Origin: Gammaproteobacteria bacterium
GTDB taxonomy: Bacteria > Pseudomonadota > Gammaproteobacteria > Steroidobacterales > XN24
Direction of reading: 5' to 3'
Assembly: GCA_024640085.1 (NCBI GenBank)
Contig: JAHEFR010000003.1
Location: forward strand, 1-64,000
Length of the DNA: 64,000 nt
Below the pieces are notes generated by a model. The model was given only the letters and a program-made list of their open reading frames with translations. It ran no database searches and was not told where the DNA came from. The translations under genes and the position numbers were made by a program. Shown here piece by piece: positions 35,634 to 46,700 of this stretch; within the stretch, counting starts at the first letter, position 1; every line of letters begins with the position of its first letter.

Positions 35634-38600
35634 TTACATGGCACCGACGAGATTCAGGAACACCCCGTGATCATCGTAACTCAGATCCGTCAGGTCGTCT
35701 GAAAAGTCGGTGAAATTGTAACCAACCCCGACCTTGAAGTGTTCTCCGAAGCATCTGTACAGCGTGACGAGAGCGCCGCTGCGTCGATCGTTCAGGTCGG
35801 GCATATCCAGCATGCGACCCTCGACAAGCCCCTCCCAGTTGCGGCGGAATCGCCAGTCGACCCGCATGATGTACAGGCTGGCACTGTTGTCGAAGAATTC
35901 GTGATTCTCCCGATCCAGACTGACCTGGCCGAGCCGGTAGGCGTATTTTCCACCCACTGACCAGTTGGCGCTCAGGTCGTAGGTGACATCCAGCGCGGCG
36001 ATGTGACTCTTCTGGATGTACTCGATCGGTACGCCCTCGGTCGATACCTGGTCGGTGGTCGGCACGTTGTAGAAGTAGGTGTACTTCGCCAGCATATACA
36101 GCCGGTCGTTGCTTATCGGGCGATAGGCGTAGCCGAGCACGCCCTCGGTATATCCACCGTCGTAGTATTGTCCAATCGAACTATCGCTGGTCGAGTAATT
36201 GAACTTGCCCACCAGCCGCCAGTCCGGCGTCACCTGGTATTTCAGGCCGTTCCTGTACAGCCAGGTCGTCCGGTCCGACCAGATCCCGTCGAGTTGCTCC
36301 GTCTTGTCCAAGCGGTACTCAATGCCGCTGGACAACTGCACGGACTCGAACCCGTAACCGACTCGGGCCCCGCCCGCGGTCCGCTTGGTCTCGGCCCCGG
36401 TCTGGCGATTCGTGAGGGTGCCGATATCCGAATTGGCGCTCAGGTTCCAGCGATCGCCCGGAGTCAGGGAGATTCCGTTTGCGTGGGTCAGTCCTGTTTG
36501 TGTGTTCGAATGTTGGTATCTTTCCTCGGCATATACGCTGGCGCTGTCCGAGAGTCGCGTGCGCGCCCCGGCGACCAGATTACCGCTGGGCCCCTGCGCC
36601 CCGTCATCGGCTCGTTCATCCTCGAGAGCGTAACTGAGATACAGGCTGGTTCGCTCAGACAGCAGGTAGTTCGACCGTAGCTTGCCCGCTCTACCGAGAT
36701 CACCGTCGGAGACCTCGCCCTCGAGCATCAGTCGGTCGTTGAATCTGTAGGAACCCCCGGCGCCGACACGGTTGTTGTCCTCTCTGTCACCGCTGGCAGC
36801 CAGAGTTCCCTGTACGAACCCGTAGCTGCGCCACTGTGCCTTCGAATCGTAAGCAACCTGCAACACCGCATCCGTGCGCTCACCAAGCTCCTGGGTAATC
36901 GGCACGACGGGTGCCCGATCCTCTCGATTCTCGTGACGGACCCCCGTGCTCACGCTCCACTGGTCGGTTAACTGCATACCCAGATCGACCTCCTGGGCAT
37001 CTGTCTTCAGACCGTCCTTCTCGTCCTCGCTGTCCGCCTTGGCCGTGACTGACAGCCGGTCAGTCAGGCCCATGTCGATTCTGCCACCGAATTTCTGCGT
37101 ATCGGTAAACGCGATCAAGCCCGGGGCAGTGTAGCCGCCGTCGAGGTTCTGGAAATAGACACTCATTCGGCCCTGCCCGCCGTCGAATATGTCAGCCAGG
37201 CCCACACTCAGATCGGCGCGGTATGCATTGGCATCAGCGTCGTCGAAAGCGGGACCGTCGGTGCCGACAAAGTCGAAGCCGCCGTCATTGGAACTCCAGG
37301 CTTGTGTCACCAGCCCCTCACTCCTGCCCGCCTGCAGCTTGAACCACGTCTCGGTATTCTTCCTGATAGTCACGTCAGCCGCGTGGAGGCTGTTGTCGCC
37401 AGTTCCGTCGTCACTTGTCCTGCTTGTGGTCAGGCCTACCCGCACGGCATCGTTGAGCCAGTAATGTCCCTGCCCACCCGTGGCGAGGCTGTCGATATTT
37501 TCGAACCCCGGGGTGTACTCGTAATTGACGACCAGCCAGGCCTCGTCGCCGCTCAGGCCGCTGCTCCGCACCAACAGGTTGTCGTCCGCGGTGGATGCAA
37601 GGGGTTCCGACAACAGGACGCGCCCCTGCAGATAATCGATGTCATAGTCCAGCGCCGGGCGTAGGTTCACCACCCCCGTGACGGTACCCGTATCCTTGTC
37701 CCTTATCTCGATCCACACCTTTTCGGATCCCATCAGCAGGTCCTGGCGAGTCAGGAAGTAGAGGGAGCCCCCGGTGCCGCGGAACTGCTCCCGGCTTGTA
37801 ACCGTGCCGGGATCGGCCGCGAATCCGTCGACGGCGTAGCGTTGCTCACCGGAGCTGGTTGTGGCTTCAGACTGATAGTGGATGTTGCCTCCATACAGGC
37901 CGCGATCCACCCTGGCCAGCTCGTTGTCCGTGTAATCGACCCGGAAATTGCCCCACAGTGCCTGGTTCTCCTGTTGACCCAGCTTCACATAGAACTTGCC
38001 CTGAGTCGGAGCGTTCTGCTCTACGGTGCCGTCGTCACCGAAGGTCGGATAGTGATAATCCGGATCGATGCGCCTGAACAAAGACTCGGGCGACTTGTCC
38101 AGGAAATTGCTGAACAGATCCTGCACCGGCGCTTCGCGCGTGTCCGCGCTGGCGGTCAGGTGCCAGTCGTCACCGAACTTGCCTGTGACGTAGAAAGCCA
38201 GTCTGCCGTCCGCCGACGAATCCTGGTCAAAGGGATTGTCATCTCCCTGGAGCGCCTTGGCCGCGTCGCCCGAACTGTTTTCGGACAGCGTCAGATCCGC
38301 AATGCCCACATAGAACCAGTCGTTCTGCTTGAACTCCAGATCGCGAAGGAACAGCTCGCCGTTGCCCTCCTCGTCGAGTACCGCCACCTCCACGGTATGG
38401 GCGCCGTTTGGCAGGATGACTTCTGCCACGAAGTTTCCTTGTTCGTCCGTGGGCACGGGTTTGCCTGCCAGCCACACCGCGTGCCGCGGGGGAACGCCGC
38501 TGCCATGGACGTTGACCGTGCCGCTTCCGAGCGGGATATTCCTGACCGACAGTTCGTTCCGGCCGTAGCCAGCGAGCAGTACACGCTCCTCCTGCTCCAT

Positions 38601-40760
38601 TGGAATCGGCCTGTCGTCCTGCTCCTGCCGGTCGTCGTCGGCCAACGCTTCCTTGGTAGCGTCTCCGGGCTCGTCCTCCTGATCGGCATAGACCATCCAC
38701 AGAGGTTGCGAAACTGTCTCGTCGAAGTGGCCATCCCCGTCGTATGCGCGGAGTACGTATTTCAGCTCGCGCACGGGCGCCGCGAACCACTCGGCAGCCG
38801 GCTGCCACACCGCAAGTCCGTCGGGACTAACCTCGATGACGTCCAGGGGATCGGCCAGCACGGATGCCTGCTTGTCGAAGATCCGTACTTCGGCGCGATC
38901 GATGAAGTGCCAGTAATTCGTGTACATCTGGAACCGTACCGTCGATACGCTCGTGCCTTCCTCCGGAAATATCCTCAGGGGCACCGACGTCGGCTCGGCG
39001 GTAACGCTGAGCCTCGGGTCGGATTCCAGGTTGTCGAACCGGAACTGGATGTCGGCCTCCTGCAAGGCGACGTCCGTGCAGCGCTGAATATCAGACGAAC
39101 TCCGGCCGGGGTCGTCGATCGGCTCCCCGTCGACAGTAATACGCATCAGGTTCAACCCCAGTGGGTTCTGGACGCTCAGTTCCCTGGTGAGTCGGGTTAC
39201 GTCCACACCTTCGTAATCGTCCATCACGGCCAGCTCGTCATAGACGACCTGGACGGCAACATAGGACTCCTGTCCCTGGATGAACCCGGCGTTCACGACG
39301 TCATCGGATTGCACGTATCCCCTGCCCTCATGCTCGGCCTGGTTTGCGTCGAGCGCGAGTTGCTCACTGACTGCCTCCATGGCCCTGCGGGCACGGGCGG
39401 CTGACAAACCTATGTCATCCCCGTAGACAAGCGCTGTCCGGCGGTCCAGGTTCTTGTTGCCGGTGTAGCCGATGAACCTCAACCGGACATTAGTTCTGTC
39501 GCTCACGTCATCCATCGCGCGGCGGAGATTCTCCGTGTAGCCGGATGGAATGATGGCCTGGCCGCCCTCTATCTCGATGGAAGCTATGCCTCCCCAGGGT
39601 GGATCATAGACCCGGGTCACCAGCTCGGCACCGGCAGCGTCCGGACACAGCTGCGGTTCGTCGGGGAGCTCCTGCAAAGGATCGTCGTGCCAGAATTCCA
39701 CTTCGATCCTTCTGTTGAGCGCCCTGCCCTGGGCCGTCTGATTGGATGCCAGTGGTGCAGTCTCGCCGCGTCCATCGCTCGCGATGGCGGAGGTGGGCAG
39801 CTCCAGTGCATCCTGGACCGCCAACGCCACCCTGTGTGCCCTCGCTTTGGACAGGGCCAGATGAGTGCCATAGATGCTCGCATTCCTGCCCGTCAGTGGC
39901 AGGTCGTCCGTGTACCCGATGAACTTGACCATAACGTTCTGCTTGTCCGCCAGGTTCTGCAGGGCCCGACCAATGTGATCGACAAACTCGGCCGAGATCT
40001 CGATTGCCTCTTCGTCGAAATGCAACGGCGGCACGAGGTTCTTGACCCGCGCGCGATGCTTGTGCCCTTCCTTGTAACGAAGCTTGCAGACGGTCTCCAT
40101 CCGACAAACCTTCACGCGTTTGAAATCTTCGTTAACCAGGTATTCTTCCACTGCGGGCTTGGTTCCGATCTCGTCGTACCAGACCTCTACCTCGACGCGA
40201 CGGTTGAGCGCCCGCCCCGCGTCGGTATCGTTAGTGGCGATCGGTTGGGTATCGCCCTTCCACTCGAAGGAAATCGCTTCCGGAGGCAGCGACAGTGCGG
40301 TCTGTATGTACTCGGCGACCTCGCCGGCCCGCTCTCTGGACAACCCGGAGTTGTCACCAAAGACCCCGACCAGCCTGTCGGAGAGAGGTTGGTTGTCCGC
40401 ATGCCCGACGAGATGGAGCCGGACGTTGTTAAGGTGACGCATGTCGTCGAGGATGCCGCGCAGCGTCTCGATGTAGCTCGGGGGGATGTCGGCGATACCG
40501 GACTCGAATCGAATCGGCGGCACCACACCGGTCAGCTTGATGGTATTCACGTCCTCGGCCAGCACCTCGCGGGTCTCAAGCCGATCGCCAGACTCGTCTT
40601 CGAGCAGTCCCGCATCCTGGGCCCACACACCGAACGGCTGGTCACCAGACAGGTGGCGTTCCACGGCCTCGCCGAACTCCGCCTCGTCCACGGTCTGGGC
40701 CTCCAGGGCGGTAGCCGCCAGAGAAGCCCACAACATCAGAATTAAGCTGAGCCTGTTCAT
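35634..40760 (-). CDS. Giant outer-membrane protein: three OmpA-like domains plus beta-barrel
   Basis: About 1708 residues. A signal peptide (MNRLSLILMLWASLAATALEA) is followed by three OmpA-like domains, each with a GYTD/GHAD-type strand and an SxxRA helix: about 55-195 (VGHADNQ, ALNRRVEVEV), 230-370 (GYTDDLP, ALNRRIEVEF) and 385-530 (GYTGNKN, with the NRRVE end lost). Next come Ig-like segments (about 650-830). The C-terminal half, about 950 onward, is alternating aromatic/polar strands typical of a large beta-barrel, ending GVFLNLVGAM. It could span the outer membrane and grip peptidoglycan. AGGTGA precedes the ATG. It starts 5 bp after the DUF11 gene and shares its riboswitch-controlled transcript. 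Confidence 0.85.
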   Translation of the reverse strand: MNRLSLILMLWASLAATALEAQTVDEAEFGEAVERHLSGDQPFGVWAQDAGLLEDESGDRLETREVLAEDVNTIKLTGVVPPIRFESGIADIPPSYIETLRGILDDMRHLNNVRLHLVGHADNQPLSDRLVGVFGDNSGLSRERAGEVAEYIQTALSLPPEAISFEWKGDTQPIATNDTDAGRALNRRVEVEVWYDEIGTKPAVEEYLVNEDFKRVKVCRMETVCKLRYKEGHKHRARVKNLVPPLHFDEEAIEISAEFVDHIGRALQNLADKQNVMVKFIGYTDDLPLTGRNASIYGTHLALSKARAHRVALAVQDALELPTSAIASDGRGETAPLASNQTAQGRALNRRIEVEFWHDDPLQELPDEPQLCPDAAGAELVTRVYDPPWGGIASIEIEGGQAIIPSGYTENLRRAMDDVSDRTNVRLRFIGYTGNKNLDRRTALVYGDDIGLSAARARRAMEAVSEQLALDANQAEHEGRGYVQSDDVVNAGFIQGQESYVAVQVVYDELAVMDDYEGVDVTRLTRELSVQNPLGLNLMRITVDGEPIDDPGRSSSDIQRCTDVALQEADIQFRFDNLESDPRLSVTAEPTSVPLRIFPEEGTSVSTVRFQMYTNYWHFIDRAEVRIFDKQASVLADPLDVIEVSPDGLAVWQPAAEWFAAPVRELKYVLRAYDGDGHFDETVSQPLWMVYADQEDEPGDATKEALADDDRQEQDDRPIPMEQEERVLLAGYGRNELSVRNIPLGSGTVNVHGSGVPPRHAVWLAGKPVPTDEQGNFVAEVILPNGAHTVEVAVLDEEGNGELFLRDLEFKQNDWFYVGIADLTLSENSSGDAAKALQGDDNPFDQDSSADGRLAFYVTGKFGDDWHLTASADTREAPVQDLFSNFLDKSPESLFRRIDPDYHYPTFGDDGTVEQNAPTQGKFYVKLGQQENQALWGNFRVDYTDNELARVDRGLYGGNIHYQSEATTSSGEQRYAVDGFAADPGTVTSREQFRGTGGSLYFLTRQDLLMGSEKVWIEIRDKDTGTVTGVVNLRPALDYDIDYLQGRVLLSEPLASTADDNLLVRSSGLSGDEAWLVVNYEYTPGFENIDSLATGGQGHYWLNDAVRVGLTTSRTSDDGTGDNSLHAADVTIRKNTETWFKLQAGRSEGLVTQAWSSNDGGFDFVGTDGPAFDDADANAYRADLSVGLADIFDGGQGRMSVYFQNLDGGYTAPGLIAFTDTQKFGGRIDMGLTDRLSVTAKADSEDEKDGLKTDAQEVDLGMQLTDQWSVSTGVRHENREDRAPVVPITQELGERTDAVLQVAYDSKAQWRSYGFVQGTLAASGDREDNNRVGAGGSYRFNDRLMLEGEVSDGDLGRAGKLRSNYLLSERTSLYLSYALEDERADDGAQGPSGNLVAGARTRLSDSASVYAEERYQHSNTQTGLTHANGISLTPGDRWNLSANSDIGTLTNRQTGAETKRTAGGARVGYGFESVQLSSGIEYRLDKTEQLDGIWSDRTTWLYRNGLKYQVTPDWRLVGKFNYSTSDSSIGQYYDGGYTEGVLGYAYRPISNDRLYMLAKYTYFYNVPTTDQVSTEGVPIEYIQKSHIAALDVTYDLSANWSVGGKYAYRLGQVSLDRENHEFFDNSASLYIMRVDWRFRRNWEGLVEGRMLDMPDLNDRRSGALVTLYRCFGEHFKVGVGYNFTDFSDDLTDLSYDDHGVFLNLVGAM

Positions 40761-40765
40761 CCCGC

Positions 40766-43700
40766 TCACCTGTTCTGCGATGTCCGCAGCTCGGGCTGCC
40801 GGGGTGGGCCGCCGAGGCGCCAGAACACCTCGGGCTCGATGGTCAGCTGGTAGCAGCAATCGAGCTCCTGCCAGGCGTCCATGATCTGCTGTTTGACCGC
40901 CTTCATCCTCCTGTCTACGAGATCGGCGTTCTCGACATCGGCTACGTAGGAGAGACGCAGGGTGGCGGGTGCCTTGCGTAATTCATTGAGAAGCAGCCCT
41001 ATTCTCGGCTTCCACTGGGGACGCATCTCGACCGTGCCGGGTTCGAAGACTGCGTCGGCGATATCCAGACCGACGACGCGGTGGATGGAAGCGCCGTAGT
41101 TAATCTTCAGGGCCTTGCCACGCGTGGCTCGCTGGACCTTGACCTCGTCCGTCGACATGCGGAAACCGCTGGGAAGGGTCCGGTCATCGAGCTTGAGGAT
41201 GAAGTTGCTGCCCCGATTCTCGCGGGGAACCACAGCGCAGGTGATGTGGTAGCGCCCATGCTGATCCGTGGTCGCATAGAGACCCCGGGCCGTCACCAGC
41301 CTGACTCCCTGCAGGCCGGCTTCCCCCGGGTCCTGGATGCCGTTGCGGTTGGCATCATCAAAAACCTTGCCAACGACATCGGTACAGTCGAATGTCGGGT
41401 CCGGGACTACGCGGACCGTGGCCGTAGCCACCTCGGAAAGGGGTGCGGCGGTAAAGGTATTGAGGACCTGGGCCTGATTGACGAACTCACCCTCGCCGAC
41501 ACCGGCCCCGACACCAAGCAACAGCTGGACCCGGGTTTCGTTGGAAGCTGAAACGCCGACGCCGTCCCAACTCAGTTCCCGCCCATTGATGACGGGCTCG
41601 ACGGGCATGCCGTCGACGCTGGCCGAACCCTCGATGTACCTGAAGCCGGCCGGATAATTGTCGACAATCGTCAGGTCGGCGAGATCGACGCCCAAAACGT
41701 TGTTGACGGTGATCGTGTAAGGCACCAGCTGACCCCGGCTGACATTGACTGACGGCGTGGTCTTGGTGATGCCCAAAGCCCCCTCGAGGTTCGGGTCGAT
41801 CGGGATGTGGTTGTTGAAGACCTGGCTGGATCCGGGCGCCTGGCTGTCGTCCAGGGTCAGATGGACGTAGTAGGTGGTGCCAGAGCTGCGCGCCTGAACC
41901 GATGCGGGTGGTGCCAGCTCAGAAGCCTGAACCTCGCAGTACGCGGTGGTGCCGGGGACGGCGTCGTCGACGCTACCCGGGCAGGTCGGTACCTGGAACG
42001 GGTTCGTGCCGGCGTCAGACGCCGGTGGGATGATCTGTGAATAACCATCCACATAGCCCGAACCGGGCACCGTGATGCCAATGAGATAACTGCCGCCACT
42101 GGGACACGCCGGGTCGGTGAAGTTCAGGTCGAATTTGTAGTAGCCGTCACCGCGCGTTAGCTGGCCCTGCTGAACCGGGTCATCGAAGCAATTCGCGGGC
42201 AACGGCGCGCCGGCCCCACCCTGCAGCAGGGTCAGGGTTGCACCGGCGACCGGTGCCCGCCGGATGGTGTCGTAGACCATGCCGTTAGGATCGATGGGCA
42301 GGTTGAGCTTCTGCAGATTGCTGCCCGGAGTCACAACGATGTCGGCTATCCGTTGCGGTCCGTTGGTGAAAGGAGAGTCGCCGCTGCCGAGGCTCGCGGT
42401 GCGCGGTCCGGCGTCGGGCGCGCTGAACCGCAGTTCGTACACCAGGCCGGTCGAGTCATAGGCCGCAAGACCGGTGATCCTGTAGGCGCCGTCGACATCG
42501 GTGAAAGTGGAGAACACCTGTTGGCCATCCCGGTACAGGTCGACGGACCAGCCCGCCAGGAGCCGCTCAACTGCTCCCGGAGCACGGTCGAAATCGGCGT
42601 CATGCCAGACCGTGCCGTTCACGGTGCCGACGCCGACCACACCGCCCACGTCGAGCGAAACGCTGGCGCTTGCGGACTGGCTCGGCGTGTTCCAGGTGAC
42701 AACACCGGTGTTGGTGACCGGTGTCCCGACAGCCAGAGCGGGGTCTATTACGGCACGGAACCTCAGCACCACCGTGTCACCCGGTTCCAGCGGTCCGTTG
42801 ACGGAGAAGTAGTCTGCGGTCAACGCGGACCCGGCGACGCTGATGCCTGCCGCGGAGCCATTCATGGTGGCGGACTGGTCGACGTAAGACAGAGTGCCCG
42901 GCGTATCAGCCTCGAGGTCATCGGTGATTACCACGTCATAGGCCGGCACGGCGGCGACGTTGGTCACACGCACTGTGTACTCGAGCTGGGATCCGGCGAA
43001 CGCAGCACCGCCACCGACGACGGCCACTTGCTTGCTGATCGCCAGCACCTGGCCGTCGCCCACGATGACCACGGTCGGCTCCGGACCGGTTGCCGGATCA
43101 CCGTCTCCATCCGTGAGGAGATCGGGAAGTTGATCGCTGGCGACCAGAGCCTGGTTGCTGATCACCGTGCCGCCCGGGACGCCATCGTTGACCCGCAGGT
43201 CAAACTGAAGCACCGCTGTCTCGCCGGCGGCGATGGTGCCTTCCCCGGCGTCAGGCAGCGGAGGAGTCATGGCGGTTGAACTGACGTCGATCCCCGCCGC
43301 GAGTGGAGGTACCCCTGCGTCGGGTTGCCCGACCGCCAGACCGTTCAGCGTTGTAGAGTCAGCGATATAGGTCGTATTTGCTGGGACGTCGTCCTGGACT
43401 ACCACGGCGGTGGCAGCCACGCTGCCGCTGTTTTCGATCGTGATCGTGTAGCGCAGCACGTCACCGGGGTCGACGATTCCCGGCGTGCCCGCATCGGCCA
43501 GAATGACAACGTCCTTGGCCGCGAACAGCAGTGGGAAGGCCCCCACGACGTCTCTGGTGGGATCATCAGGGGTGGTCGTACGCGGGTCATCCGACGGTTG
43601 GTCAGAAACGCCACCGTCGACTGCGCTGACAAACGCCTGGTTCGAGATCACCGTGCCGTCCGCCACGTCTGCATCGACGACGACGTCGAACACGACAGTT

Positions 43701-46700
43701 GCCACGTTGCCCGCGGTCTCCGAGGCATCAGCGCGGAGGAATCCCGGCGTGGCGTCCTCTGGCGCGTTCACGAGGATCCCCTCGCTCAGCGGCGAGAGGC
43801 CGCTGGCAGTGTCGGCAACTGAAACACCGTTCAGTGTCGTGCTGCCAGCGACGTAGGTGGTGTTGGCGGGAACCTGGTCCCGTAGGACTGCGTCCGTCGC
43901 GTCGTCGGTGCCGACATTCTTGATCGTGATGATGTAGCGCAGCGTCTCACCGGCCAGCAATACGTTCGGGTCACCGGTCATGTACTGCGACGTCTTCTCC
44001 ACCTGGAACACAGGCGCCGACTCGACAAGTATCTGGGTCGGGTCCTCGTCGCCGTCTACGTAGGGGTCGGCGGCGCCGTTGACATTCGGGTCGTCACTGA
44101 CGGTGATGAGAGCCGCATTGGCGAGGATCTGCGACTGATTCAGCACCACGGTGCCATTGCTGATGACCGGCGTGAGCTCGATCTCGAACTCGATCAGCAG
44201 GCTGTCACCAAGACCAGCCAGGCTCAGATTACGGATGTCCAGCACGCCCGTGCCGCTGGCGCCGCCGACTGCGTTGGTGTTGGAAGCATCCGCTCCCGGG
44301 GGGACGGTAATCAGATTGAGGGTGCCGGGCTGGAACACCGGCGAACCGTTCAGGCGGTCCAGCTCGTCGACGATGCTGAAACCATTGACCTCGCCGTCGG
44401 TGACGTTCTCGACGACAAGCCGGTAACGCAGCGTTTCGCCCGGACTCGCCACGGTCCCCGGATCGTCTCCCCGGGTGACGTTGACGACCGTCTTCTCGAA
44501 CCTCAGCACCCCCACGTTGACGGTGTGCGCATCCTCGTGGTCGAGCACGCCAACCGTTCCGTCCGTAAGGGTGCGTGAATACTCACGTGCCTGGTCATTC
44601 GAATCCGCCGGGTCCGCGCTGGACCATACTGTGGCGCCCGCGATGTTGGTCAGAATGGCATTCTGCTGGGTATCCGCATCGAGAGATGCCTGGTACGTGA
44701 CGATCAGTCGCTGGTCCGGCCCGATGACGGTTGCGGCCGTCAGCATGGAGAGGGTCAGGCTGCAGGCGGGCTCGCCCTGGAAGTCGACGGAGAAATCTGT
44801 CCCCGGGACGAGCGCCGGGCCGATGGGTGTTACACCGTCAGCCTGGAACAGTTGTGCCGTCACCTGCGTCGGCGAGGCGTCACACATGCCACCCGATGCC
44901 GTACTTGGCAGAACATCGGCGATGGTCAGTGCATAGGCAGGCGAATCGCCCCTGTTGTGGACGTCGAGCGAAAACGTACCCGGCGTGTCGTCACGCATCA
45001 GCGTCGTCCCGCTCTTCTCGAGAGTGAGATCGGGCTCGACAATGGTCATGGGTCCACTGGCGCCAGGCCCGCCGGGCCTCAGGGTTGTCGGGTCGTCATC
45101 CAGCAGGTTGTAGGAATATGTGGCCGTATTGGTAAACGTCAGGCCCGCCACGTTGGTGCTGGTGTCCAGCAGCCTGACGGTAATCTCGATGACGGCCTGC
45201 TCGCCGACGGGGATGTCGATGCCGCTCCCGTTGTCTTGGATCACCAGGTTTGTAGCCGAGCCTGTATTCACCGGGTTCCATGACCCGGAGCCCGAGATTT
45301 TTGTGACAGATACGAACTCGAGACCGGCGGCGGATACGCCCAGATCGTCGAAGACACGGACATCGTGCAGAGGTGACGTATGCGGCACGGAGGGCACGGT
45401 GATCCGGTAACTGAAGGTTTCCCCGATCGTCGCGGTCGCCTGTGTGTTGGCTTTCAGCAGTGCCGCCGGCGGCTCGCCTTCGATGAGAACCTGGGTCGGG
45501 TCCTCGTCACCCGGCACAATGGGATCAGCCTGGCCGTTAATATTCGGGTCGTCGCTATCGGCGATCTTGACCGTGTCGATCAGGTCTGCCTGATTCAGCA
45601 CCACCGTACCGTCGATCAGACCCGTGGCCAGGGTGATATCGAACTGGATCAGGATCTCGTTGCCGGCCTGGACGTGCAGATTACTCACATCGAGGAAGCC
45701 AGCCCCGTTTGTTCCGCCATTCGGATCCGTGTTGCCGGCATTGGCGCCTGGGGGCAGGCTACCGGGGACCAGCGCCAGGGAACCCGGCACAAAGACCGCC
45801 CCGGCGTTGAGCGCCCCGAGATCGTCCTGGATGACGACACCATTGAAGGCGCTATCGATGGCCTGCAGCCGCAATGTGTAGCGCAGCGTGTCACCCGGGG
45901 CGGCCGTCTGGGTCGGGCTTACGCCCGTGGTGAGATTTGCGACACTCTTTTCGAACAAGAAGCCGGTAAGCGCCACATTGACGGTATGAGCGTCCTGGTG
46001 GTCCAGGACGCCAACGGTACCGTCGGTCAGGGCGCGCCGATAAGCGACGCGCCCGGTGACGCTGCTGTCGCCGTTGAACCATTCCGTCGCTCCGGCGACA
46101 TTGGTGTGTGTGGTGCCATCCTGGGTATCGGCGTCGAGCTGGGTCTGATAGGTGATGACCAGACGCTCACCCGGATCCATGGCGGCTGTAGCAGTGAGCA
46201 TCGTCAGGGCCAGCGCGCAGGCGGGGGCGCCGTCATAGCTGAGCAGATAGTCGGTACCCTGGGCCAGCGGACCTTTGCCGGGTACCGGTGTTCCATCGGA
46301 GGCAACGACCCGGGCGCCAAGCACCTCGGGCGTGAAATCACACATGCCCCCCGAAGGCCCGTCAGGGAGACGGTCGACAATCGTCGCGTCCCAGGCCTCG
46401 GTATTGCCGGTGTTCTGGATATCGAGCGTGAACTGTCCCAATTCGCCCAGGTTCATTGTGGCCGGGCCCGACTTGGTTAGCGTCAGCTCCGGGCCCGCGA
46501 TGGTCAGGGGTGGCGAGATTCCCCACTCACCCGGCAAGGGCTCGTAGAACACGCCGTCGATCAGTCGGCCAAAATCCCACTTGGCCGTATTGACGAACTG
46601 GGTCCCCGGGGCATTGACCGGCGTGTCCTCGAGGATCACCGTGATCTCGACTACGACCTGGTCTCCCGCCGGGATGACCGGGAAATTGTCGAAGGTGAGG

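Noticed and set aside
37842-39404. 520-codon open frame on the plus strand inside the OmpA/barrel gene
   Set aside because: It is exactly antisense to a gene with a signal peptide, OmpA motifs and barrel strands. Its own sequence is Val/Arg-rich with no domain.
43000-46500. Recurring short DNA similarities in the DUF11 gene, considered as a CRISPR-like or IS repeat
   Set aside because: Spacing is irregular and always in codon phase; they reflect protein-domain repeats.
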